A program made the translations under genes and the position numbers. Of a stretch of 64,000 nucleotides of DNA, positions 1 through 8,505 are shown piece after piece. Source of the stretch: an uncultured Phycicoccus sp. (GTDB taxonomy: Bacteria; Actinomycetota; Actinomycetes; Actinomycetales; Dermatophilaceae); the NCBI RefSeq assembly GCF_947495705.1, contig NZ_CANLZR010000002.1, forward strand, positions 1 through 64,000. The letters run 5' to 3'. The notes below the pieces were generated by a model, which saw nothing but the letters and a program-made list of their open reading frames with translations, ran no database searches and was not told the DNA's origin. Every line of letters starts with the position of its first letter. Position 1 is the first letter of the stretch.

Positions 1-197
1 GCCTCCACCGCCCGCGCCTGACACGCCGACGCCGCCCCCTTCAACCGCTCCAGCTCGGCCACCAACGCCAACCGGTCCCGATCCGACAACGACCCGACAT
101 CGATCCCCGACAACGACTCCCGCACCCCCGCAACCCCCGACACAGCAGACCCACCGACCCGAACCCGGTCGGCGACCTGGCTGCCCATCCCCTCCAT
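1..197 (-). CDS. DUF222 / HNH endonuclease family protein, N-terminal part (runs off the window edge)
   Basis: The reverse strand from an ATG at 197 encodes about 65 residues before the window ends. They include SDRDRLALVAELERLKGAAS and CQARAVEA, which match the start of the DUF222 proteins that actinobacteria carry in many copies, usually with a C-terminal HNH nuclease domain. The nuclease half would lie outside the window. The family is only loosely characterised and is often found as repeated, partly degenerate copies. The start is supported by the absence of an alternative in-frame ATG/GTG with better homology further upstream. Only the N-terminus is visible, so it cannot be judged whether the gene is intact. 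Confidence 0.7.
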   Translation of the reverse strand, partial: MEGMGSQVADRVRVGGSAVSGVAGVRESLSGIDVGSLSDRDRLALVAELERLKGAASACQARAVE

Positions 198-313
198 GAC
201 CCAAACCTAGACGCCACCGCCGACAACCCACTGGGGCCGGAACCGTGTCCGATCACGGAGGATGTGGAGGACGCCGCACTCGCCCCCGCGGCCCACAGCA
301 CAGGTGGTGACCC

Positions 314-829
314 ATGATCCTCCCGCCCGTCCGGGATCCCCGGCTGGTGACGGTGCGCCGCGGCGGGACCCTCGCGGACGCCGACCACCACCTTCTGGCC
401 CTCTGGGCGGCCCAGTGCGCGGAGCACGTCCTCCCCCTGTTCGAGTCCGTCCGTCCGTTGGACCACCGGCCACGCGAGGCGATCGAGGCCGCCCGCGCGT
501 GGGTCCGTGGCGAGCTCGCGATGATGCAGACCCGGGCAGCCGGAGGACATGCCATGGGCGCGGCCCGGGACCTCAGCGGCGCACCGCGGTTCGCGGCCTA
601 CGCCGCCGGTCAGGCGGCAGCCGTCGCCCACGTGGCCGCCCACGACCTCGGTGCCGCCGCCTACGCCATCAAGGCGGCGCGGGCGGCCGCACCTCCCGGT
701 GCCGAGGAGCTCGCCCGACGAGCGGAGTGCCGGTGGCAGCGCGACCGAATCCCCGACGCGGTGCGTGAGCTCGTGCTCGATGACCAGCGGCTCCGGAACG
801 ACCTCTGCTGGTTCCTCTTCGACGCCTGA
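314..829 (+). CDS. Imm-5-like putative immunity protein
   Basis: A 171-residue, Ala-rich helical protein without signal peptide or membrane segment. The central stretch (AARDLSGAPRFAAYAAGQAA, then AVAHVAAHDLGAAAYAIKA) and the C-terminal WQRDRIPDAVRELVLDDQ resemble the 'putative immunity protein' (Imm-5-like) family found across actinobacteria and proteobacteria. That family was named from polymorphic-toxin neighbourhoods, but many members, like this one, have no recognisable toxin beside them. It follows the divergent DUF222 gene and precedes a convergent small ORF. The immunity role is an inference from family naming only; a plain housekeeping role is equally possible. Confidence 0.6.
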   Translation: MILPPVRDPRLVTVRRGGTLADADHHLLALWAAQCAEHVLPLFESVRPLDHRPREAIEAARAWVRGELAMMQTRAAGGHAMGAARDLSGAPRFAAYAAGQAAAVAHVAAHDLGAAAYAIKAARAAAPPGAEELARRAECRWQRDRIPDAVRELVLDDQRLRNDLCWFLFDA

Positions 830-868
830 CGGTCGGCGGTCCCCGGAGCTTGCCCGAGCGCACCCCGG

Positions 869-1045
869 TCAGGCGTCGTCCGCCCCCGGGACCTTGGCGT
901 TCGGGCCGGTGGGTCCTTCCTGCACCTCGCCGGACTCGCCGTCAGGCTGGCCGGCCACGGCCTGGTCGTCGCTGATCGGGGTGTCGGCGTCCTCCACCGG
1001 CATCTGCTGCACCTCGGACACCTGGCCCTCGTCGTCTCCGCTCAT
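869..1045 (-). CDS. Small acidic hypothetical protein
   Basis: A 58-residue ORF from ATG 1045 to TGA at 869. It is rich in Asp, Glu, Gln, Gly and Pro (MSGDDEGQVSEVQQMPVEDA at the start), has no hydrophobic segment and is predicted to be disordered by composition. No family is recognised. It lies convergent to the Imm-5-like gene and divergent from the gene at 1146. Base composition and codon use look like the neighbours, which supports a real gene, but its small size leaves doubt. Confidence 0.5.
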   Translation of the reverse strand: MSGDDEGQVSEVQQMPVEDADTPISDDQAVAGQPDGESGEVQEGPTGPNAKVPGADDA

Positions 1046-1132
1046 GCCGAGACCGTAACCCGCCGGCCGGCCCCGGTCGGCCGAGCGGAACAGGGGCACC
1101 CCCACGCGGTCCGAGGTCAGGAGCCCTCGCGA

Positions 1133-1138
1133 TACGTT
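1133..1138 (+). promoter_or_regulatory. Candidate -10 box of a leaderless promoter (TACGTT)
   Basis: TACGTT fits the actinobacterial TAnnnT -10 pattern and ends 7 nt before the ATG at 1146. No Shine-Dalgarno sequence lies between them. This geometry suggests that the transcript starts at the start codon. No clear -35 is seen. Confidence 0.35.
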
Positions 1139-1145
1139 TGGCCCC

Positions 1146-2003
1146 ATGCCGACGACGCCCGACCTGCTGCGCGCTCTCGTCGACGACGCGGCGGTCTTCC
1201 CGCCCGCCCACAGCCCACTGCCCGACGCCGTCGCCGCCCATGCGCGGCACCGGGACGCCACGTACGGCGCGTGCGTGGGCCCCCTGCTCGTCCCGGCGGC
1301 CGCCGCCACGGACCTGCTCGCCCAGCTCGACACCGGCACCTGGGGTCGCCCCGACCCCCTCGGCGTCGGAGTCATCGCCCGCCCCGGCACCGACCCCGCG
1401 GTCCTGCGAGACGGCATCGCCCTCCTGGCCGCCGACCCCCGGGTCCGGGTCGCAGGCGCCGAGCTCGGCTGGACCCCGCAGTGGCGCCGCCTCGACCTCC
1501 CGGGAGACCTGCCCCTGGCCCTCGAGGTCCCCCGCGGGCGCTCCGCCCAGGACGACGCCGTCGCCGACGTTCGCGCCTCCGTCGCCGAGGGCGACGCCGT
1601 CGTCGCGAAGTTCCGCACCGGCCCCACTCCCAGCTGGCCCTGGCCCGACGAGTCCGAGCTCGCCACCTTCCTGCGCGCGGCCACCGGCGCCCCGGTCCCC
1701 TTCAAGCTGACCGGCGGCCTCCACCACGCGGTCCGCGGCACCTACGAGGTCGACGGGGTGTCGGAGGAGAACCACGGCGTCCTCAACGTCCTCGTCGCCA
1801 CCTCGGCCGCCCTCGACGGCGCCAACCACGACACGGTCGCGGGGCTCCTCGCCGTGCGGGACGCCCGGGCCCTCGCCGACGTCGTGGCGGCCTGGACCGA
1901 CGAGACGACCGCCCGGGCCCGGGCCGCGTTCACCTCCTACGGCTGCTGCACCGTCACCGACCCGCTCACCGAGCTGGCCGCCCTCGGCCTGCTCCCCCGC
2001 TGA
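1146..2003 (+). CDS. Uncharacterised protein coupled to fumarylacetoacetase
   Basis: A 285-residue cytosolic protein, no signal or membrane segment. Conserved-looking blocks are KFRTG near residue 160, PFKLTGGLHHAVR near residue 188 and HGVLNVLVA near residue 216. Their spacing, alternating strand/helix pattern and charged residues at strand ends suggest an alpha/beta-barrel enzyme, but I do not recognise a characterised family. Its stop is 16 bp before the fahA start on the same strand, so the two are probably one transcript. A role in tyrosine or phenylalanine catabolism is inferred from this linkage only. It could also be an unrelated aldolase-like enzyme. Confidence 0.65.
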   Translation: MPTTPDLLRALVDDAAVFPPAHSPLPDAVAAHARHRDATYGACVGPLLVPAAAATDLLAQLDTGTWGRPDPLGVGVIARPGTDPAVLRDGIALLAADPRVRVAGAELGWTPQWRRLDLPGDLPLALEVPRGRSAQDDAVADVRASVAEGDAVVAKFRTGPTPSWPWPDESELATFLRAATGAPVPFKLTGGLHHAVRGTYEVDGVSEENHGVLNVLVATSAALDGANHDTVAGLLAVRDARALADVVAAWTDETTARARAAFTSYGCCTVTDPLTELAALGLLPR

Positions 2004-2019
2004 CCCGGAAGGACCCGCC

Positions 2020-3240
2020 ATGACCTGGCTCGACCTGCCCGCCGACCACCCCTTCGGCCTGCACAACCTCCCTTACGGCGTCTTCTCGGTCGGCGACGGC
2101 GACCGCCGGGTCGGCGTCCGCATCGGCGACCACGTCCTGGACCTCGTGGCCTGTGCCGAGCGAGGCGGCATGGAGTCGGCCGCCGTGTGGCGCGGCGGCT
2201 CGCTCGACGCCTTCCTCGCCGAGGGCCGGCCGGCGTGGGCCGCGGCCCGCGAGTGGCTCACCGAACACCTGTCGAACGACGAGTACCGCGACTGCGTCGA
2301 GGCGAACCTCGTCCCGGTCGCCGACGTCACGATGCACCTGCCGTTCGCCGTCGCCGACTACGTCGACTTCTACGCCAGCGAGCACCACGCGACCAACGTC
2401 GGTCGCATCTTCCGTCCCGACTCCGAGCCGCTCACCCCCAACTGGAAGCACCTGCCGATCGGGTACCACGGCCGCTCCGGCACCGTCGTCGTGTCCGGCA
2501 CCGACGTGGTTCGCCCCACCGGGCAGCGCAAGCCGCCGACAGAGACAACCCCCACCTTCGGCCCCAGCGTCCGCCTCGACATCGAGGCCGAGCTCGGCTT
2601 CGTCGTCGGCGGCGCCACCACCCTCGGCACCCCCGTCGACCTCGCCGACGCCGACGAGCACCTCTTCGGTGTCGTGCTGCTCAACGACTGGTCGGCCCGC
2701 GACCTGCAGGCGTGGGAGTACGTCCCGCTCGGGCCGTTCCTCGGCAAGTCCTTCGCGACGAGCATCAGCCCGTGGGTCGTGACGACGGACGCCCTGCGCG
2801 CCGCCCGGGTGCCGCTGCCCGGCCAGGACCCCGAGCCGCTCCCCTACCTGCGCGGCTCCGGCGACGGCCCGGGCACTGCGTACGGTCTCGACATCCACGT
2901 CGAGGTCGACTGGAACGGCACCGTCGTCTCCCGCCCGGAGTTCCGGGACATGTACTGGTCCCCCGCCCAGATGCTCGCCCACATGACCATCAACGGCGCC
3001 ACGGTGCGTCCCGGCGACCTCTTCGGGTCGGGCACCATCTCGGGCGCCGCCACCGACACCCGGGGCAGCTTCCTCGAGCTGAGCTGGAGCGGGCAGGACC
3101 CGGTGATCCTGGCCGACGGCAGCGAGCGCACCTTCCTCGAGGACGGCGACACGGTGGTCCTGCGGGCCACCGCGCCCGGCCCCGACGGCTCCGTCATCGG
3201 CTTCGGCGAGTGCACCGGGACGATCCGCCCGGCGCGGTAG
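2020..3240 (+). CDS. fahA: Fumarylacetoacetase
   Basis: A 406-residue enzyme of the length usual for the long fumarylacetoacetases. It hydrolyses 4-fumarylacetoacetate to fumarate and acetoacetate, the last step of tyrosine breakdown. Visible active-site regions are DYVDFYASEHHATNVG (metal-ligand Asp near residue 116, catalytic His near 122), DIEAELGFVVGG (the two metal-ligand Glu residues) and LLNDWSARDLQAWEY (metal-ligand Asp), followed by GPFLGKSFATSISPWVV. These match the Asp-Glu-Glu-Asp metal site of the mouse enzyme. It sits 16 bp behind the uncharacterised gene at 1146 and is part of the same pathway as hppD at 4718. Homogentisate dioxygenase and maleylacetoacetate isomerase are not in the window. 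Confidence 0.95.
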   Translation: MTWLDLPADHPFGLHNLPYGVFSVGDGDRRVGVRIGDHVLDLVACAERGGMESAAVWRGGSLDAFLAEGRPAWAAAREWLTEHLSNDEYRDCVEANLVPVADVTMHLPFAVADYVDFYASEHHATNVGRIFRPDSEPLTPNWKHLPIGYHGRSGTVVVSGTDVVRPTGQRKPPTETTPTFGPSVRLDIEAELGFVVGGATTLGTPVDLADADEHLFGVVLLNDWSARDLQAWEYVPLGPFLGKSFATSISPWVVTTDALRAARVPLPGQDPEPLPYLRGSGDGPGTAYGLDIHVEVDWNGTVVSRPEFRDMYWSPAQMLAHMTINGATVRPGDLFGSGTISGAATDTRGSFLELSWSGQDPVILADGSERTFLEDGDTVVLRATAPGPDGSVIGFGECTGTIRPAR

Positions 3241-3241
3241 T

Positions 3242-4009
3242 TCAGCGCTTGAGGACGACGACGGTGTCGGCGACCTTGTCGTGCAGCGCCTGACGCTTGG
3301 GGTCCCACAGCAGCCAGGCGGGGTCGACGACCGAGAGCATCGTCCCGAGCACGCCGAGGACGGCGTGCAGCCCGAGCAGGGAGGACAGGACGGTGATCGC
3401 CTGCCGGCGCAGCGCCACGACGAGGGAGACCCCGCCGGGCTGCCCCGTGGGTCGCACGACCGTGCCGAGGACCATCTTCCCGGGAGTGGCGGCGCGCCAG
3501 ACGAGGAAGGTGGTCTCGTAGAGGAGCCCGGCGGCCAGTCCGACGAGGGTGAGCGGCAGCACCGCCTCCGTCAGCGCCGACTGGAAGGCGTCCTGGTCCG
3601 GCGTCCGCCCCGCCAGGGCATCCGCGAAGTACGTCTCGAAGGCCGCCACGAGCGGCCCGAGGAACGGGATGGCCAGCAGCCCCGCCACCAGGCTCGTGAG
3701 GATCCAGTCGATGATGCGGGCCAGCAGCCGGCGCCACCACTCGGCGAGGACGGCGCCGTCGGCCAGAGCGCCCTTCGGCGCCGCCCCCCACGAGGGTGGC
3801 GCGCTCCACGACGGGGTCTGGGCGGCCTCCGCCTTGCGGGCCCGCTCCTCGACGCTCTGGACGTCCGGCGCCCGCCCGATCGTCGACGACCCGGCCGTCG
3901 GGGACAGCAGCGGTGTCGTGTGCCGCGTCCAGACGACCCCGTCGAAGTACCGCAGCTGCAGGGCGTCCTCGGGATCCTCGTACCAGCCGGGCGTCGTGGG
4001 GGTACTCAT
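3242..4009 (-). CDS. RDD family membrane protein with N-terminal DUF2510-like segment
   Basis: A 255-residue protein. Residues 1-35 contain PGWYEDPEDALQLRYFDG and W-T-R-H, a DUF2510-type motif (P-G-W-Y-x-D-P with R-Y-W/F-D-G), common at the N-terminus of actinobacterial membrane proteins. The rest is an RDD domain: LARIIDWIL near residue 100, hydrophobic helices LVAGLLAIPFLGPLV, LPLTLVGLAAGLLYE and the TPGKMVLGTVVR motif, then a C-terminal hydrophobic pair. RDD proteins are integral membrane proteins of mostly unknown function; some act in ion transport. Its ATG overlaps the stop of the upstream hydrolase-like gene by 4 bp (4006-4009), so translation is probably coupled. The stop lies 1 bp from the convergent fahA stop. 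Confidence 0.8.
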   Translation of the reverse strand: MSTPTTPGWYEDPEDALQLRYFDGVVWTRHTTPLLSPTAGSSTIGRAPDVQSVEERARKAEAAQTPSWSAPPSWGAAPKGALADGAVLAEWWRRLLARIIDWILTSLVAGLLAIPFLGPLVAAFETYFADALAGRTPDQDAFQSALTEAVLPLTLVGLAAGLLYETTFLVWRAATPGKMVLGTVVRPTGQPGGVSLVVALRRQAITVLSSLLGLHAVLGVLGTMLSVVDPAWLLWDPKRQALHDKVADTVVVLKR

Positions 4010-4704
4010 GGGGACAGCGTCCCATGCGGAGCCTGCCCGCCCCGCACCCCCTCGGCGAGTGCGAGCACGGTGTCGGCGACCCCCTCGGGGTCCACGAGGT
4101 GGTGCAGGTGCCCCGCCGCGTCCAGCACCGCCACCGGCCAGCCGTGCGCACGGGCGAGGGCCACCTCGTCGGCGTACCCGCCGCCGAACGCGAGGTAGGC
4201 CTGCGAGGCAGCGACCCAACCGGCCGGGGCCCCCAACCGTGAGCGGACGTAGGACATCGGCAGCCGAGGCTCCTGGGCGCGGATGGCGGCGAGGGTCCGC
4301 GGGTCGGGCAGGAGCGCTGCAACGTCCTCGTCCGGCCACCACCGGGTCCACGGGGGCAGGAGGCCGGAGTCGTCTGCGGTCGCAGCGAGACGCTCGATCA
4401 GCGACTCCGGGACCATCGCCACGGCCCCACCCCCGACGGGAGGGAGCGCCCCGTCGAGGTGCACCGTCACGGCGTCCCCGGCGACGTGCGCTGCGTACCG
4501 GCCCGCGTTGCTGTGGGTGAGGACGACGTCCGGCCTCACCTCGGCGGCCGCCGCAGCGAAGGTGATGAGCAGGTCCTCGGCCGACGCGGGGGCGGCCTTG
4601 GGGTCGGCGACGACGACGCCCCACCCGCGACGCCCGAGAGCGGCCGCGAGTGGGGCGTGGACGAGCCCGGGGAGGAACGGGCTCGGGAGGATCAGGGCGC
4701 GCAC
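4006..4704 (-). CDS. Alpha/beta-hydrolase-like protein
   Basis: About 232 residues from GTG 4704, chosen because it falls just after the hppD stop (4718) and begins directly with a strand, RALILPSPF, while the longer frame would overlap hppD. The order of elements (strand, long helix, DVVLTHSNAGRYAA where a nucleophile elbow is expected, WPVAVLDAAGHLHHLVDPEG near the C-terminus) fits an alpha/beta hydrolase fold. The elbow reads HSNAG, not the consensus G-x-S-x-G, and the C-terminal GHLHH could supply the His. Activity is therefore uncertain. It lies between hppD and an RDD gene on the same strand, possibly one transcript. I do not assign a substrate. Confidence 0.65.
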   Translation of the reverse strand: MRALILPSPFLPGLVHAPLAAALGRRGWGVVVADPKAAPASAEDLLITFAAAAAEVRPDVVLTHSNAGRYAAHVAGDAVTVHLDGALPPVGGGAVAMVPESLIERLAATADDSGLLPPWTRWWPDEDVAALLPDPRTLAAIRAQEPRLPMSYVRSRLGAPAGWVAASQAYLAFGGGYADEVALARAHGWPVAVLDAAGHLHHLVDPEGVADTVLALAEGVRGGQAPHGTLSP

Positions 4705-4717
4705 GCGCCCATCCTCG

Positions 4718-6055
<1,338 letters not shown>

Positions 6056-6063
6056 ATGTGACC

Positions 6064-6561
6064 ATGGCCAAGAACCACGGGGTGGACGCCCTCGACGCCC
6101 GGATCATCGCGCTGTTCACCGACGACCCGCATGTCGGGGTGCTCGGCGCCTCGCGCACCCTCGGGGTGGCCCGCGGCACGGTTCAGGCCCGGCTCGACCG
6201 GCTCCAGGAGCGCGGCGTGATCCGCTCCTTCGCCCCGCACGTCGACCCCGCGGCCGTCGGCTACCCCGTGACCGCGTTCTGCACCCTCGAGATCCGCCAG
6301 CGCCAGGGCCACGGGCCCGTCGTCGCGCACCTCTCGGCGATCCCGGAGGTGCTCGAGATCCACTCCATCACCGGCGTCGGCGACCTCGTCGTCCGCGTCG
6401 CCGCCCGCGACAACGCCGACCTCGGGCGCGTCATCGACGAGATCATCGACGACGTCCACGTGCTGCGGGCGAACACCGCGATCTGCCTCGTCACCCACCT
6501 CGAGCACCGCACCGGCCCCCTCGTGGAGGCCGCCGCGGCCGCCGGCACCGAGAGCGCCTGA
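6064..6561 (+). CDS. Lrp/AsnC family transcriptional regulator
   Basis: About 165 residues from ATG 6064 (MAKNHGVDALDARII). The frame extends 26 codons upstream, but those residues are not family-like. The first 55 residues form the winged helix-turn-helix (LDARIIALF, then TLGVARGTVQARLDRLQERGVI as the recognition region). The remainder is an RAM/AsnC ligand-binding domain with the typical VLEIHSITGVGDLVVRVAARD stretch and the GDLVV loop where amino-acid effectors bind. These proteins form dimers and octamers and sense amino acids. The divergent position next to hppD suggests control of tyrosine catabolism and perhaps autoregulation. Confidence 0.9.
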   Translation: MAKNHGVDALDARIIALFTDDPHVGVLGASRTLGVARGTVQARLDRLQERGVIRSFAPHVDPAAVGYPVTAFCTLEIRQRQGHGPVVAHLSAIPEVLEIHSITGVGDLVVRVAARDNADLGRVIDEIIDDVHVLRANTAICLVTHLEHRTGPLVEAAAAAGTESA

Positions 6562-6571
6562 GCGGCCCGGG

Positions 6572-8416
6572 TCAGGCCTGGATGACGACCGGCTCGCCGT
6601 CCGCGGTGAGCCGCCAGTCGACCGAGAAGAACGTCGGCGGGTCGATCTCGCCGCGCTCGGTGACCCAGTCGATGAGCAGCTGCCGGATCTCGACCTGGCG
6701 GTTGTAGACGACGGGGGCGTCCTTGACGTGCGGGAAGCTGCCGCCACCGGACTGCCGGTAGTTGTTGATCGCGATCACGAACTCGTCGGTGTCGGCCACC
6801 GGCGCCCCGTCGTACGCCAGGCCGGTGATCCGACCGCCCGGGGCCTGCGCGATGTCGATGTCGTACGTCAGCGGCGCGTCGAGGCCGCCCAGGATGTCGT
6901 AGTTGTAGTCGGGCGTGCCGCCCGGAGCCGTCGGGGTGACGGCGTTGGTCACCCGGTCGGGGGGGAACGGCCCGGCCGAGGACACCTGCTGGAAGTACGT
7001 CGCCGACTTCTCGAGGTAGTCCTTGACCTGCGCCCCGGTCAGGGTCACGCCGAACAGCGTGTTGTCGTAGATGTACAGCCCCGCGACGTCACGCACCGTC
7101 ACCTCCCCCTGCGGGATGGCCGCACCCTTGTTGAACGGTGCGGAGATCGACAGCACCGGCAGGTCCGCGGGCTGGGTACCGGCCAGGGCGTCCTGGACCG
7201 CCTGCGCCTGGACGAGGTTGACGAAGTCCATCGCGGCCGTGTCCTCGTACCGCGACGTCGCCGCCGACATCGCCTCGGTACAGGTGCCGATGACGGAGTT
7301 GACGTAGGTGAGGACCTTCTCGTGCGCGGGCCGCACGAGCGCGGCGATCTCGGCGTCCTCGGGCACGGTGTTGGCGTTCAGGGTCGTGGCCCCGGAGGAC
7401 GCCACCGACCAGCGCCCGCGCACCTTGACGAGGTCGAGGTCCATGACCGTGACCCGCATCCCCCAGTACAGCGGCTCGCTGAGCAGCACGTCCCGGCCCG
7501 TCGCGGTGTTCGTGACCTTGAGCTCGGGGATCTCGACGTGGGCGTGCCCGACGAGGATCGCGTCGATGTCGGGGACCTGCTCGGCGAGCAGCCGGCTCGC
7601 GTTCTCGGGGTACGGCAGCGCGTCGCCGTAGCTCGACGACGTCGTGGAGCCGGAGTGGCAGGAGACGACGACGACGTCGGCGCCGGCGGCCTTCATCCGG
7701 GGGACCATCACCCTGGCCTGCTCGACGATGCCGGGGAACCGGACCCGGCCCTCCACGTGGGCGGCGTCCCAGATGGCGACGCCGGGGGTCACGAGGCCGA
7801 GGATGCCGACCGTGATCGGCTGGTCGCCCGGGATCTTGACCCGCTTGAGGAGGTACGGCGGGAACACGGGCTCGCCGGTGTCCCAGTCGACGGAGTTCGC
7901 CGAGAGCAGCGGGAAGTCGCACTGGTCCTCGAAGGCGCGCAGGGTGTCGAGGCCGTAGTTGTACTCGTGGTTGCCGAGCGCGGCGGCGTCGTAGCCGAGG
8001 GCGTTCATCGCCGTGGCCATCGGGTGCTCGCTGCCGCCGGTGATCGGGTCGACCTTGGCGTAGTAATACGCGAGCGGCGTGCCCTGGATCGTGTCGCCGG
8101 CATCGAGGGTGATGCACGACGCGGCGCCGCGCTCCTGCCGGACGGCCTTGACGAGCGTGGCCGCCTTCGCGGCGCCGATCTCGTTGCCCCGGCTGTCGCT
8201 GTAGGCCCGGTTCGCGAAGTAGTTCCAGTTGTAGACGTTGCCGTGCAGGTCGGCCGTGCCGAGCACGGTGAGGCGGAACGTCTTTCCCGGGCCGCCACGG
8301 CCCGTGGGCGCACCCGCGTGGGCGGACGGGGCGGCGAAGAGGCCGACCCCGCCGACGGTGGCCATCGTGAGGAGCTGGCGGCGGGAGGCACTGGGGGTGG
8401 CGGTGGTGTCGGTCAC
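6572..8416 (-). CDS. Tat-exported bifunctional metallophosphatase/5'-nucleotidase
   Basis: A 614-residue protein starting at GTG 8416. The N-terminus SRRQLLTMATVGGVGLFAA is a twin-arginine signal peptide. The metallophosphoesterase domain follows, with DLHGNVYNW (D-x-H metal motif), LGNHEYNYGLD (GNHE) and VGHAHVEIPE (GHxH). The C-terminal 5'-nucleotidase domain carries NNYRQSGGGSFPHV and a substrate-stacking YFQQVSS region. The family (UshA/CpdB-like) dephosphorylates 5'-nucleotides or 2',3'-cyclic nucleotides outside the membrane for phosphate and nucleoside salvage. The start abuts a perfect 12-bp palindrome, GGGTCCGGACCC (8417-8428), which leaves no room for a normal ribosome-binding site. 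It ends 10 bp from the convergent AsnC gene. Confidence 0.9.
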   Translation of the reverse strand: MTDTTATPSASRRQLLTMATVGGVGLFAAPSAHAGAPTGRGGPGKTFRLTVLGTADLHGNVYNWNYFANRAYSDSRGNEIGAAKAATLVKAVRQERGAASCITLDAGDTIQGTPLAYYYAKVDPITGGSEHPMATAMNALGYDAAALGNHEYNYGLDTLRAFEDQCDFPLLSANSVDWDTGEPVFPPYLLKRVKIPGDQPITVGILGLVTPGVAIWDAAHVEGRVRFPGIVEQARVMVPRMKAAGADVVVVSCHSGSTTSSSYGDALPYPENASRLLAEQVPDIDAILVGHAHVEIPELKVTNTATGRDVLLSEPLYWGMRVTVMDLDLVKVRGRWSVASSGATTLNANTVPEDAEIAALVRPAHEKVLTYVNSVIGTCTEAMSAATSRYEDTAAMDFVNLVQAQAVQDALAGTQPADLPVLSISAPFNKGAAIPQGEVTVRDVAGLYIYDNTLFGVTLTGAQVKDYLEKSATYFQQVSSAGPFPPDRVTNAVTPTAPGGTPDYNYDILGGLDAPLTYDIDIAQAPGGRITGLAYDGAPVADTDEFVIAINNYRQSGGGSFPHVKDAPVVYNRQVEIRQLLIDWVTERGEIDPPTFFSVDWRLTADGEPVVIQA

Positions 8417-8424
8417 GGGTCCGG

Positions 8425-8430
8425 ACCCTA
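8425..8430 (-). promoter_or_regulatory. Candidate leaderless -10 box (TAGGGT) inside a palindrome
   Basis: On the minus strand TAGGGT ends 8 nt before the GTG at 8416, and it overlaps the palindrome GGGTCCGGACCC at 8417-8428. There is no Shine-Dalgarno sequence. The arrangement suggests a leaderless mRNA and possibly a repressor site over the promoter. Confidence 0.3.
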
Positions 8431-8505
8431 GCCGCCGCGACCCTGCCGGCAGGTGGACCCGGGGCGACGGATCGACGACGGCCGGGCGTGGCTCTCAGGC
8501 GCCGC

